This document shows, in pieces, positions 1-5,677 of a stretch of 5,677 nt of DNA (positions are counted from its first letter, which is position 1; every line of letters begins with the position of its first letter). Source of the DNA: an uncultured Oscillospiraceae bacterium. Its GTDB lineage: Bacteria > Bacillota > Clostridia > Oscillospirales > Acutalibacteraceae. The notes under the pieces were generated by a model. It ran no database searches, was not told the origin of the DNA, and saw only the letters and a list, made by a program, of their open reading frames with translations. Location: NCBI GenBank assembly GCA_900546735.1, contig URDW01000130.1:1-5677 (forward strand), written 5' to 3'. The position numbers were made by a program, and so were the translations under genes.

Positions 1-747
1 GGCCGCCTGCGCCGCACCGGTGCTGTAAAAGCCCTTTGTAAAATTCATTTCCACAATATTGCCGATCAAAAGCACCTTGCTGCCGCCGAGCATTTCGGCA
101 ATGGCAAAGTCAGAAATGGACGGCACAAACACCATGGTGATGCCGCTGACGATGCCGGGCATAGAAAGCGGGAAAATGACCTTGCGCAGCACGGTGAACC
201 GGCTGGCGCCCAAATCCTCGGCCGCCTCGATGACCGAATGGTCAATGCGCGAAACGGCGTTGTAGATGGGCAGCACCATAAACGGGAAATAGTCGTAGAC
301 CATGCCGATCACGATCGCGTACGGCGTGGACAGCAGGCTCAGATTCGGCAGCCCGAAAAGCGACAGGATCTGGTTGAGCACGCCGTTGTCCTCCAGCAAA
401 ACGTTGATGGCAATGATCTGCAGCATAAAGTTCATCCACATGGGCAGAATGATAAAAAACACGATCAGCCCTTTTTTAGCGGTTTTCAGGCTGTTTAAAA
501 ACAGCGCCAAAGGATAAGCCAGCAAAAAACAAATGAGCGTACTGCACACGGAAATGCGCACAGTCATCCACAAAGCTTTTAAATTATTGGAATCTGTGAA
601 CGCGGCCCGGAAATTTTCAAGCGTAAAGCTGCCGTCCGCTCCGACGAACGCATAGTAAAGCACAAAGCAAAGCGGCAGCAGGATAAAGCCGATGATCCAG
701 ATGGTAAAGGGGCCGGACACAAGATACTTGCCCTTTCCCCTAAACAT
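1..747 (-). CDS. potB: Spermidine/putrescine-type ABC transporter permease, PotB-like (partial, C-terminus off the left edge)
   Basis: Inner-membrane channel subunit of a polyamine-type ABC importer. The frame is open from the ATG at 747 to base 1 (249 codons, no stop), so the C-terminus is missing; E. coli PotB has about 285 residues. Hydrophobic segments lie near residues 15-33, 62-84, 93-117, 143-162 and 197-215. The permease EAA loop is clear at about residues 174-198 ([11 protein letters not shown], then a hydrophobic-Pro segment), which is the site that docks on the ATPase. Other PotB-like features are LPMW at 101-104, the LLEDNGVLN segment at 117-125 and [12 protein letters not shown] at 151-162. 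The start is supported by a GGAGGAG ribosome site at 755-761, seven bases upstream, inside the end of potA. The ATG overlaps the potA stop by 8 bases, which suggests translational coupling. The polyamine substrate is inferred from family resemblance; related importers carry other cations or organic substrates. A second permease (potC) and a binding protein (potD) would be expected beyond the left edge. Confidence 0.9.
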   Translation of the reverse strand, partial: MFRGKGKYLVSGPFTIWIIGFILLPLCFVLYYAFVGADGSFTLENFRAAFTDSNNLKALWMTVRISVCSTLICFLLAYPLALFLNSLKTAKKGLIVFFIILPMWMNFMLQIIAINVLLEDNGVLNQILSLFGLPNLSLLSTPYAIVIGMVYDYFPFMVLPIYNAVSRIDHSVIEAAEDLGASRFTVLRKVIFPLSMPGIVSGITMVFVPSISDFAIAEMLGGSKVLLIGNIVEMNFTKGFYSTGAAQAA

Positions 748-1873
748 CTCTTTGCTCCTCCCAGTCGTAGGATGCGTCCGAAATGTGATCCATCTCGTCG
801 CTGAAGCTGGAATAGTCGCCGAACTCGCCGGAATATTCGCTTCGTTTCATAATATGGATCGCATCCGGCTCAATATACATGCCGATCTGCCGGCCGGCCT
901 CGTGATAATCGGTCGTCTGGATCATCCAGATGAAGCCGCCGACATCGACCAAAATTTCAAAATGCAGACCCTTAAACGTGACAGAGGTGATGGTGCCGGT
1001 GAGCGTGTTCGGCGCGCCGGCCTCCACGATGTCGATATCCTCCGGCCGGATGACGGCGTCGACCGGTTCGTTTTCGCCAAAGCCGCTGTCTACGCAGACA
1101 AACTCACGGCCGCCGAAACGCACCAGACGGTCACGCAGCATAACGGCGTCTACAATATTGCTTTCGCCGATAAAATCGGCCACAAACGCGTTGACCGGTT
1201 CATTATAAATGTCCTGCGGCGTGCCGATCTGCTGGATCTTGCCGCCGTCCATTACCACGACCGTGTCGCTCATGGAGAGCGCCTCTTCCTGGTCGTGCGT
1301 TACATAAATAAACGTGATGCCAAGGCGCTTTTGAATGTCTTTTAATTCTTTTTGCATGTCCTTGCGCAGCTTTAAGTCCAGCGCGCCGAGCGGCTCGTCC
1401 AAAAGCAGCACATGCGGGTGGTTGGCCAGCGCGCGCGCAATGGCCACGCGCTGCTGCTGCCCGCCCGACAGGCTGTTGATGCTGCGTTTTTCAAAACCGC
1501 GCAGGTTCACCAAATCGAGCATTTCCGTTACGATCTGCTTGACCTCCTGCGGTGACTTTTTCTGCAGCTTCGGACCGAACGCCACGTTTTCGTAGACATT
1601 CATATGTAAAAAAAGAGCATACCGCTGAAAGATCGTACTGACGCGGCGTTTGTTGGGCGGCACCTTATTGATGACCTTGCCCTCAAAAACGACTTCGCCC
1701 TCCGCCGGCTCTAAAAAACCCGCAATGATACGCAGAATGGTCGTTTTGCCGCAGCCGGACGGACCTAACAGCGTTATGAACTCCTTATTTCGTATATACA
1801 GATTAAGATTTTCCAGCACTGTATTGCTGCCATACCTGAACGTAATGTTCCGCAGATCAATCAATTTTTCCAA
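740..1873 (-). CDS. potA: Spermidine/putrescine-type ABC transporter ATP-binding protein, PotA-like
   Basis: Cytoplasmic ATPase that powers a polyamine-type importer together with the permease that follows. In 377 residues it shows Walker [10 protein letters not shown] (37-45), the Q-loop glutamine (83), signature LSGGQQQ (135-141), Walker B LLLDEP (156-161), the D-loop region GALD (163-166) and the H-loop His193. A TOBE-like C-terminal domain spans about residues 237-342, as in the PotA/MalK type. The start is TTG at 1873, supported by AAGGAAG at 1881-1887 with a 7-base gap; no in-frame ATG fits better. Oddities: the segment after the Q-loop reads [10 protein letters not shown], with Leu89 where the family usually has Pro. 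The last 35 residues form an Asp/Glu/Ser/Tyr-rich tail beyond the TOBE fold, and its final codons also encode the ribosome site of the next gene. The ATPase class is certain; polyamine as the substrate is the likeliest reading. Confidence 0.95.
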   Translation of the reverse strand: MEKLIDLRNITFRYGSNTVLENLNLYIRNKEFITLLGPSGCGKTTILRIIAGFLEPAEGEVVFEGKVINKVPPNKRRVSTIFQRYALFLHMNVYENVAFGPKLQKKSPQEVKQIVTEMLDLVNLRGFEKRSINSLSGGQQQRVAIARALANHPHVLLLDEPLGALDLKLRKDMQKELKDIQKRLGITFIYVTHDQEEALSMSDTVVVMDGGKIQQIGTPQDIYNEPVNAFVADFIGESNIVDAVMLRDRLVRFGGREFVCVDSGFGENEPVDAVIRPEDIDIVEAGAPNTLTGTITSVTFKGLHFEILVDVGGFIWMIQTTDYHEAGRQIGMYIEPDAIHIMKRSEYSGEFGDYSSFSDEMDHISDASYDWEEQRDV

Positions 1874-1915
1874 CTATGCACTTCCTTTTTTTAACCCGAA
1901 TCACCAAGTATGCAC
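1870..1915 (-). repeat. Imperfect 12-base direct repeat in the potA leader
   Basis: On the minus strand GTGCATACTTGG (1904-1915) recurs as GTGCATAGTTGG (1870-1881) with one mismatch, 34 bases apart. The second copy spans the potA TTG start codon and abuts the ribosome site. A weak stem of GCACGC (1931-1936) with GTGTGC (1912-1917) lies just upstream. The repeat is visible directly; a regulatory role, such as a repressor or RNA-binding site, is only a possibility. Confidence 0.35.
1881..1887 (-). promoter_or_regulatory. Ribosome binding site for potA (fixes the TTG start)
   Basis: On the minus strand the sequence reads AAGGAAG, then seven bases, then TTG at 1873. This supports the non-ATG start: the TTG-initiated protein begins [15 protein letters not shown], the normal beginning of this ATPase family. 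Confidence 0.75.
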
Positions 1916-1949
1916 ACCGGCAAAAATGCAGCGTGCCCAAAGCAATACT

Positions 1950-1978
1950 ATTAAATAATTAATTTTTTATTTTGTCAA
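1950..1978 (-). promoter_or_regulatory. Sigma-A-type promoter of the potA operon
   Basis: On the minus strand there is a perfect -35 TTGACA (1973-1978), a spacer of exactly 17 bases made only of A and T, and a -10 TTTAAT (1950-1955, five of six consensus bases). Transcription should start near 1943, giving a leader of about 70 bases before the potA start. The promoter lies in the 139-base gap after dpaB, so the importer operon has its own vegetative promoter and does not depend on sporulation transcription from dpaAB. Confidence 0.8.
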
Positions 1979-2001
1979 CAGATTTTTACGCGTTTATGAA
2001 A

Positions 2002-2023
2002 AATTCTGTGAATTACAGCAATT
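2002..2023 (-). terminator. Weak candidate terminator after dpaB
   Basis: On the minus strand AATT-G-CTGT, loop AATTC, ACAG-AATT forms a bulged 8-pair stem followed by TTTC. The stem overlaps the dpaB stop codon and is A/T-rich, so it would be weak. It is the only hairpin I could see between dpaB and the potA promoter. Confidence 0.25.
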
Positions 2024-2576
2024 TCTGATTGAGCTCATAGCCGTCGTAAGCCGCTTCGACCGTATCGTGCACCAGCGAAAAGCGGCAAACCAGGCTGCGC
2101 GGCTTGTTGACGGCATCGTCCTGCGCAAACGGCACAAAGTAATAATTTTTGTAATTCATCAGCGCACCAATGTTTTTGGCGGCGCCGCCGAGCGCATCGT
2201 TTGTAGAAATACCGATCACGACCGGCCGGCCGTTTCGCAGATGCGATTTGACCGCCATTGTCACGGCAGTATCGGCAATGCCGTTTGCCAATTTTGCAAG
2301 TGTGTTGCCGGTGCACGGCACGACGGCCAGAACATCAAATTTTTTCTTGGGGCCGATCGGTTCCGCCTGCTCGATCGTATGAATGATCGAATGGCCGGTC
2401 AACTCCATCAGCCTGTTTCTAAAATACAGCGCATCACCAAACCGTGTGTCGGTAGAATAAGCCGTTTCCGACATGATCGGCGTAACATCTATGCCGCTTT
2501 GTACGATTTTTTCAAGCGCCTGCAGCGATTTTGAAAATGTACAAAACGATCCGGTAAGCGCGTAACCGATTTTCAA
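2013..2576 (-). CDS. dpaB: Dipicolinate synthase subunit B
   Basis: Flavoprotein-fold subunit of dipicolinate synthase (SpoVFB in Bacillus). With DpaA it oxidises the dihydrodipicolinate-pathway intermediate of lysine synthesis to dipicolinic acid. This occurs in the mother cell during sporulation; the product is moved into the spore core, where it binds calcium and gives heat resistance. The 187 residues are close to the roughly 200 of the Bacillus protein. Visible family motifs are an N-terminal TGSFCT (8-13), PCTGNTLAKLA (87-97), a STNDALGGAAKNIG stretch (124-137) and VPFAQDD (148-154) followed by KP. The start is TTG at 2576, preceded by a strong AGGAGG (2585-2590) with an 8-base gap. It begins 3 bases after the dpaA stop, so the two genes form one transcript and are probably translationally coupled. 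Identification is firm; the detailed chemistry is taken from the family. Confidence 0.94.
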   Translation of the reverse strand: MKIGYALTGSFCTFSKSLQALEKIVQSGIDVTPIMSETAYSTDTRFGDALYFRNRLMELTGHSIIHTIEQAEPIGPKKKFDVLAVVPCTGNTLAKLANGIADTAVTMAVKSHLRNGRPVVIGISTNDALGGAAKNIGALMNYKNYYFVPFAQDDAVNKPRSLVCRFSLVHDTVEAAYDGYELNQKLL

Positions 2577-2579
2577 GTT

Positions 2580-3320
2580 TCACCCCTCCTGTGCAAGTAT
2601 GGACGCTCCGATCAGCTCCCCTGCCGTCTGTACACTGAAACGGGAGGGCAGCGCCGGCGCGCGTAGGTAGCGGACTGACAGTGTTTTGGCACAGAGTGCA
2701 TCGACCCCGCCGGGGAACGAAGCTGCATCGATCAAAAGCGCATCCTTTTTCAGCGCTTTCAGCTCTGCCTCACCAAAAACCAGACTGGGCACGGTGTTGA
2801 CGATATAGTCAAATGTATTTTCCCTCTGCAGTTCGGTAAAACCAATGTGTTCGCAGCCGTCAAACCCGGCTTCACTGGCAGACTTTTGGCTGCGCGAGCA
2901 GACCGTGACCGCCGCGCCGCAGCTAAGCAGCATGCGCGCCAGCGCGCGGCCGATTCGGCCGTAACCGGTGAGCAGCACTTTGGATTTATACAGACTGCGC
3001 GGACTTTCCGTGATCAGCAGCGCCAGAATCCCCTCCGCCGTAAGGTAAGCGTTTTGCAAAACATAGTTTTCATCTGAAAAATAGTCATACAAACGGTTGC
3101 CGTTTGCTTCCAGCAGCGCTCTGGTCTGCGTATCCGGTGCAGCAGCACAGACATATTTGCCATATATGTGCTCGGCATGCTGTTTTTTGGTGACAACAGG
3201 CAGAATGACCGTGTCGCACCGGCACAGGCTGTCGGTCTGCTCCATTCCGTGCGCTTCCAGCAGCTTTGCGGCATAAGCCATACGCGGGTCCTCAGCAAAC
3301 GGAATAAAAAACTTCTTCAT
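2580..3320 (-). CDS. dpaA: Dipicolinate synthase subunit A (compact form)
   Basis: NAD(P)-binding subunit of dipicolinate synthase (SpoVFA), partner of DpaB. A Rossmann segment begins at about residue 114 (VLLTGYGRIGRALARML; glycines of GYGRIG at 119-124). It is followed by DYIVNTVPS (171-179), IDAASFPGGVD (197-207) and a C-terminal PALPSRFSVQTAG (222-234), the family's Pro-rich loop that ends in TAG. I place the start at ATG 3320 because GAGGTG (3327-3332) lies six bases upstream. An in-frame GTG at 3329 falls inside that ribosome site and is unlikely to be used. The protein is then 246 residues, about 50 shorter than the 297-residue Bacillus subunit; most of the shortfall seems to be in the N-terminal domain, while the nucleotide-binding half is intact. 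It is the first gene of a dpaA-dpaB operon and is divergent from murC. Confidence 0.92.
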   Translation of the reverse strand: MKKFFIPFAEDPRMAYAAKLLEAHGMEQTDSLCRCDTVILPVVTKKQHAEHIYGKYVCAAAPDTQTRALLEANGNRLYDYFSDENYVLQNAYLTAEGILALLITESPRSLYKSKVLLTGYGRIGRALARMLLSCGAAVTVCSRSQKSASEAGFDGCEHIGFTELQRENTFDYIVNTVPSLVFGEAELKALKKDALLIDAASFPGGVDALCAKTLSVRYLRAPALPSRFSVQTAGELIGASILAQEG

Positions 3321-3326
3321 AAGAAA

Positions 3327-3332
3327 CACCTC
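3327..3332 (-). promoter_or_regulatory. Ribosome binding site that decides the dpaA start
   Basis: The minus strand reads GAGGTG, then TTTCTT, then ATG (3320). The GTG inside this motif is in frame with dpaA and would add three residues (MFL), but it is better read as part of the ribosome site itself. Confidence 0.75.
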
Positions 3333-3345
3333 ATCAGTTCAATAC

Positions 3346-3372
3346 CATCTTATGTATTTTTTTTAGGCACGT
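3346..3372 (-). promoter_or_regulatory. Candidate sigma-K (mother-cell) promoter of dpaAB
   Basis: The minus strand shows AC (3371-3372), exactly 16 bases, then CATAAGATG (3346-3354). The Bacillus sigma-K consensus is AC, about 16 bases, CATAnnnTA, so the -10 matches at all defined positions but the last. The predicted start near 3340 leaves a leader of roughly 20 bases before the dpaA ATG, with the ribosome site well placed. In Bacillus the orthologous spoVF operon is known to be sigma-K dependent. No sigma-A promoter is evident on this strand. Confidence 0.6.
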
Positions 3373-3378
3373 TCCAAA

Positions 3379-3414
3379 TTGGGAGTTTATTTTTTGGACT
3401 GTATATTGTATAAT
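3379..3414 (+). promoter_or_regulatory. Sigma-A-type promoter region of murC
   Basis: One pairing is TTGGGA (3379-3384), 17 bases, TATATT (3402-3407), with four of six and five of six consensus bases. A perfect TATAAT follows at 3409-3414 but has only a poor -35 (TTTATT, 3386-3391) at the right distance. Either could serve; transcription would start around 3414-3421. A GGGAG ribosome site is at 3432-3436, ten bases before the murC ATG, slightly farther than ideal. Confidence 0.6.
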
Positions 3415-3446
3415 AACCATAGTATAAATCTGGGAGCGAACTGAAA

Positions 3447-4841
3447 ATGGATATAAATGAACGACTGCAAAAGGCAAAAAAGATCCACTTTATCGGCATC
3501 GGCGGCGCCGGCATGTGCCCGCTGGCCGAAATTCTGCTGAAGCTCGGCTACACCGTAAGCGGTTCTGACAACAACGACACCGAAACTTTTCGCCGCATCG
3601 AGCGCGAAGGCGCACGCTGTTTTTTAGGCCAGAAAAAGGAAAATATCGCACCCGACACGGACCTGGTCATTTACACAAACGCCATTCTTGCCGGCAACGA
3701 GGAGCTGGAATACGCCAAGGCCAACTTCCCAACATTTGAGCGCGCAGAACTGCTGGGCGCTTTCAGCCGCCATTTTGGTAACTGTATCGGCATCAGCGGC
3801 ACGCACGGCAAAACGACCACCTCCTCCATGGCCACGGTCGCCATGATGTATGCCGGCCTTGACCCCAGCGCCGTGATCGGCGGCAAGCTGCCCGAAATTG
3901 ACGCTTACGGCCGTTTTGGCCACTCGCAGAACTTTGTTTGCGAAAGCTGCGAATTCAACAACACCTTTTTGAAGATGACGCCCGACATTGCCGTTATTTT
4001 GAACATCGACGCCGACCACCTGGACTTTTTCAAAACGCTTGACAACATCAAAAAAGCGTTTCGCCAGTTTGCCGAAAGCGCAACGAAAGCCGTGATCTGC
4101 AACGGCGACGACCAGAACACACTGGATGCAGTCAGCGGCATGACCGGCAAAGAGACGGTCACTTTCGGCAGGGGCGAACAAAACGACTGGCGCGCCGAAA
4201 ACATTACCGCACCGGACGGTGTGCATAACGCATTTGACGTTTTTTACAAAGGCAAATTTATGGCGCATGTACAGCTTTCCGTGCCCGGGGAGCATAACGT
4301 GCTGAACGCTTTGGCCGCCTTTGCCGCCGCCTGCACCAGCGGCGCCGACCCGCAAAAGACAGCCGAGGGACTGCAGGAATTCCACGGTGCAGGCCGCCGT
4401 TTTGAAATTGCCGGGAAATATGCCGGCGTGACTTATGCAGACGACTACGCGCACCACCCAAAAGAGATAGAGGTCACGCTGCAGGCCGCCAAAAAAATGC
4501 ACTTTAAGCGTGTTTGGGCGGTGCACCAGCCGTTTACCTACTCACGGACAAAAGCACTGCTTGACGACTTTGCCCGCGTGCTGCAGATCGCTGACAAAGT
4601 CGTGCTTTCTGAAATCATGGGCTCGCGCGAGGTCAACACGATCGGTATCCACACCAAAGACCTGGCCGACAAAATACCCGGCGCCGTCTGGTTTGAGACT
4701 TTCGACGAAATTGCCGATTACCTGCTGCAAAACGTTGCGCCCGGCGACCTGGTGATCACGCTGGGGTGCGGCGATGTATATAAAATCACCCGTATCATCA
4801 CAAAACGTTTGGAAGAACAGGGCATAAAAAAAGACGCTTAA
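3447..4841 (+). CDS. murC: UDP-N-acetylmuramate--L-alanine ligase MurC
   Basis: Cytoplasmic enzyme of peptidoglycan precursor synthesis that joins L-alanine to UDP-N-acetylmuramic acid using ATP, the first step of building the stem peptide. The 464 residues match the normal family length. The N-terminal UDP-binding Rossmann domain has FIGIGGAGM (15-23) and SGSD (38-41). The central ATPase domain has the P-loop GTHGKTTTS (118-126), a CESCEFNNTFL segment (165-175) in place of the proteobacterial EADESD-type motif, NIDADHLD (186-193) and GEHNVLNALAA (281-291). The C-terminal domain has DDYAHHP (332-338), HQPFTYSRT (360-368) and GSREVNTIGI (392-401). The acidic/Cys motif and the last segment resemble clostridial MurC proteins. 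A separate promoter lies upstream, and a probable co-transcribed S51 gene follows after 36 bases. All expected catalytic motifs are present, so this is a functional housekeeping gene. Confidence 0.97.
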   Translation: MDINERLQKAKKIHFIGIGGAGMCPLAEILLKLGYTVSGSDNNDTETFRRIEREGARCFLGQKKENIAPDTDLVIYTNAILAGNEELEYAKANFPTFERAELLGAFSRHFGNCIGISGTHGKTTTSSMATVAMMYAGLDPSAVIGGKLPEIDAYGRFGHSQNFVCESCEFNNTFLKMTPDIAVILNIDADHLDFFKTLDNIKKAFRQFAESATKAVICNGDDQNTLDAVSGMTGKETVTFGRGEQNDWRAENITAPDGVHNAFDVFYKGKFMAHVQLSVPGEHNVLNALAAFAAACTSGADPQKTAEGLQEFHGAGRRFEIAGKYAGVTYADDYAHHPKEIEVTLQAAKKMHFKRVWAVHQPFTYSRTKALLDDFARVLQIADKVVLSEIMGSREVNTIGIHTKDLADKIPGAVWFETFDEIADYLLQNVAPGDLVITLGCGDVYKITRIITKRLEEQGIKKDA

Positions 4842-4852
4842 GAAAGACGCTT
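4830..4852 (+). repeat. Short tandem duplication across the murC stop codon
   Basis: AAAGACGCTT occurs at 4830-4839 and again at 4843-4852, a 13-base period. The first copy supplies the last MurC codons (Lys-Asp-Ala) and the first base of its stop. It looks like a small local duplication; no function is implied. Confidence 0.6.
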
Positions 4853-4877
4853 TGAAACAACAAAGCAGGAGTAAGCA

Positions 4878-5555
4878 ATGATCAACATCTTGCTTGAAGA
4901 GTTTGACATAGACGCACCTTATCTCTATGACGAACTGAAAAACTATATAAAGCCGAACTATTCGGTTGCCGTAGTCGCCTTCTCTTTTCGAGACGACTGC
5001 GTAAATTCTTCAGACTGGGATGCGTTATATGGCAAACGCTGCGGCAAATACTACGGTGGAATCGTTAGCGGGTTAACTGCCTACGGCATTCCGGAGGATA
5101 ACATCACTTTTATCAATTACTTTACCGATACAAAGCAGTCCGCTGCGCAGAAAATCAAGGCAGCAGACATCGTTTATTTTCTCGGTGGGGCGCCTGACAA
5201 AATGATGTGCCGAATCAAAGCGTTTGATTTGTATGACATTCTGATGCAACACGAAGGGATAGCTATGGGATATAGCGCCGGCGCTGTTATTCAGCTGTCA
5301 GAGTACCATTTGTCGCCCGACGACAATTATCCTGAATTTCAGTATTATGAAGGTCTCCCATACTTGCGTGGTTTCTATTTAGAGGTCCACTACGAGGGCG
5401 CTGCCGCGCAGGATGCATCCATTCAGCGCGTACTTGCCGAACGCGGAAAAACAGTGTATGCGCCAGCATCCAGAGCCGGCGCTATACTGATAGACAACGG
5501 AAACATCAGACTGCTTGGTGATGTTAAAGTGTTTGAGCCGAAACAACAAGCTTGA
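4878..5555 (+). CDS. Peptidase S51 / class I glutamine amidotransferase-like protein
   Basis: Probable cytoplasmic hydrolase of the dipeptidase E (S51) superfamily, whose known members cleave Asp-X dipeptides or related bonds; the substrate here is unknown. The 225 residues are a normal length. Family landmarks are IVYFLGGAPDKM (98-109) with its glycine pair (103-104), the nucleophile elbow GYSAGA (131-136) with Ser133, and LEVHYE (169-174) with His171 as the likely catalytic histidine. Salmonella PepE uses a Ser-His-Glu triad; the loop after the histidine, where I would expect the acid, reads APASRAGAI (195-203) and has no acidic residue. The acid may lie elsewhere or be lost. The start is ATG 4878 with AGGAG (4867-4871) six bases upstream. 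It follows murC by 36 bases with no promoter or terminator seen between, so it is probably the second gene of that transcript. By eye it is more A/T-rich and less codon-biased than murC, which may mean a separate origin. Confidence 0.85.
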   Translation: MINILLEEFDIDAPYLYDELKNYIKPNYSVAVVAFSFRDDCVNSSDWDALYGKRCGKYYGGIVSGLTAYGIPEDNITFINYFTDTKQSAAQKIKAADIVYFLGGAPDKMMCRIKAFDLYDILMQHEGIAMGYSAGAVIQLSEYHLSPDDNYPEFQYYEGLPYLRGFYLEVHYEGAAAQDASIQRVLAERGKTVYAPASRAGAILIDNGNIRLLGDVKVFEPKQQA

Positions 5556-5596
5556 GAACAACAGACTAAACAACAATTTTTAAATTAGGATCCATA

Positions 5597-5622
5597 AAAG
5601 CAGGGCGTTTTCGCCCTGCTTT
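5597..5622 (+). terminator. Intrinsic terminator hairpin of the murC-S51 unit
   Basis: AAAGCAGGGCG (5597-5607), loop TTTT, CGCCCTGCTTT (5612-5622) is a perfect 11-pair, G/C-rich stem starting 42 bases after the S51 stop. The T run is only three long and belongs to the stem, so the terminator is recognised mainly by stem strength and position. The symmetric A/T ends could let it work for transcription arriving from the right as well. Confidence 0.75.
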
Positions 5623-5623
5623 C

Positions 5624-5675
5624 CAGCGTGTCGAAAAAGGTATAACGGCAATAAAATATACAGCCCGACACGCTG
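5624..5675. repeat. Perfect 10-base inverted repeat with 32-base loop at the right edge
   Basis: CAGCGTGTCG (5624-5633) and CGACACGCTG (5666-5675) are exact reverse complements, enclosing 32 mostly A/T-rich bases. The repeat begins two bases after the terminator stem. The enclosed DNA gives no convincing coding frame: short minus-strand frames are open to the right edge, but nothing recognisable is encoded. It may be an extragenic palindromic repeat, a second terminator for a gene to the right, or a protein site. Confidence 0.55.
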
Positions 5676-5677
5676 AG

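Noticed and set aside
59..517. Several short plus- and minus-strand frames (up to 86 codons) in the first 520 bases.
   Set aside because: They overlap the uninterrupted partial permease on the minus strand, which has the EAA loop and membrane segments expected of its family.
692..1345. A 217-codon plus-strand open frame opposite the 3' part of potA.
   Set aside because: Antisense to a clearly functional ATPase gene, with no recognisable domain and no ribosome site or promoter.
2067..2534. A 155-codon plus-strand open frame opposite dpaB.
   Set aside because: Covered by dpaB, whose family motifs are unambiguous; the antisense translation shows no domain.
3321..3329. An upstream in-frame GTG start for dpaA, adding three residues.
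   Set aside because: The GTG is part of the GAGGTG ribosome site for the ATG at 3320, so it would have no suitably placed site of its own.
3624..4526. A 300-codon minus-strand open frame opposite murC.
   Set aside because: It lies wholly within the intact murC gene, has no ribosome site or family motif, and its Gly/Val/Ala/His-rich translation is what the reverse of a G/C-biased coding gene gives.
5580..5677. A possible gene tail entering from the right on the minus strand.
   Set aside because: Short frames are open to the edge, but they run through the terminator stem and match no protein I recognise, so the window gives too little to call a gene.
1..5677. Search for CRISPR repeats, tRNAs, rRNA, transposases and toxin-antitoxin pairs.
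   Set aside because: No regularly spaced repeats, cloverleaf sequences, transposase motifs or small paired genes were visible; the window is well filled by recognisable genes.

Overview
The window looks like chromosomal core DNA from an endospore-forming, low-to-mid-GC Firmicute. The codon use, the clostridial-type MurC and the dipicolinate synthase genes suggest the class Clostridia, perhaps the Oscillospirales/Ruminococcaceae. The order-level placement is inference; the spore-former call rests on dpaA and dpaB. I saw no mobile element, CRISPR array, tRNA or rRNA. The longest stretch without a gene is about 140 bases.

Layout, left to right. Positions 1-1873 (minus strand) hold the first two genes of a polyamine-type ABC importer operon. 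The ATP-binding subunit (potA-like, TTG start) is followed, with an 8-base overlap, by an inner-membrane permease (potB-like) that runs off the left edge. A well-formed vegetative promoter for this operon lies at 1950-1978. Positions 2013-3320 (minus strand) hold dpaA and dpaB, the two subunits of dipicolinate synthase, separated by 3 bases. A sequence closely matching the mother-cell sigma-K promoter consensus lies just upstream of dpaA. Positions 3447-4841 (plus strand) hold murC, the peptidoglycan precursor ligase, read divergently from dpaA. Positions 4878-5555 (plus strand) hold a peptidase S51 / class I glutamine amidotransferase-like gene. It is probably co-transcribed with murC and is followed by a strong hairpin terminator and a second, larger inverted repeat at the right edge.

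Functionally the window joins three ordinary modules: polyamine-type uptake, spore-core dipicolinate synthesis, and cell-wall precursor synthesis with an uncharacterised hydrolase. The 126-base dpaA-murC gap appears to carry two divergent promoters of different sigma-factor classes, one sporulation-specific and one housekeeping. I found no convincing undescribed system. The points most worth a second look are the sigma-K-like promoter, the compact DpaA, the S51 gene with its apparently altered active site and flanking short repeats, the unusual residues and acidic tail of PotA, and the paired inverted repeats at the right edge.
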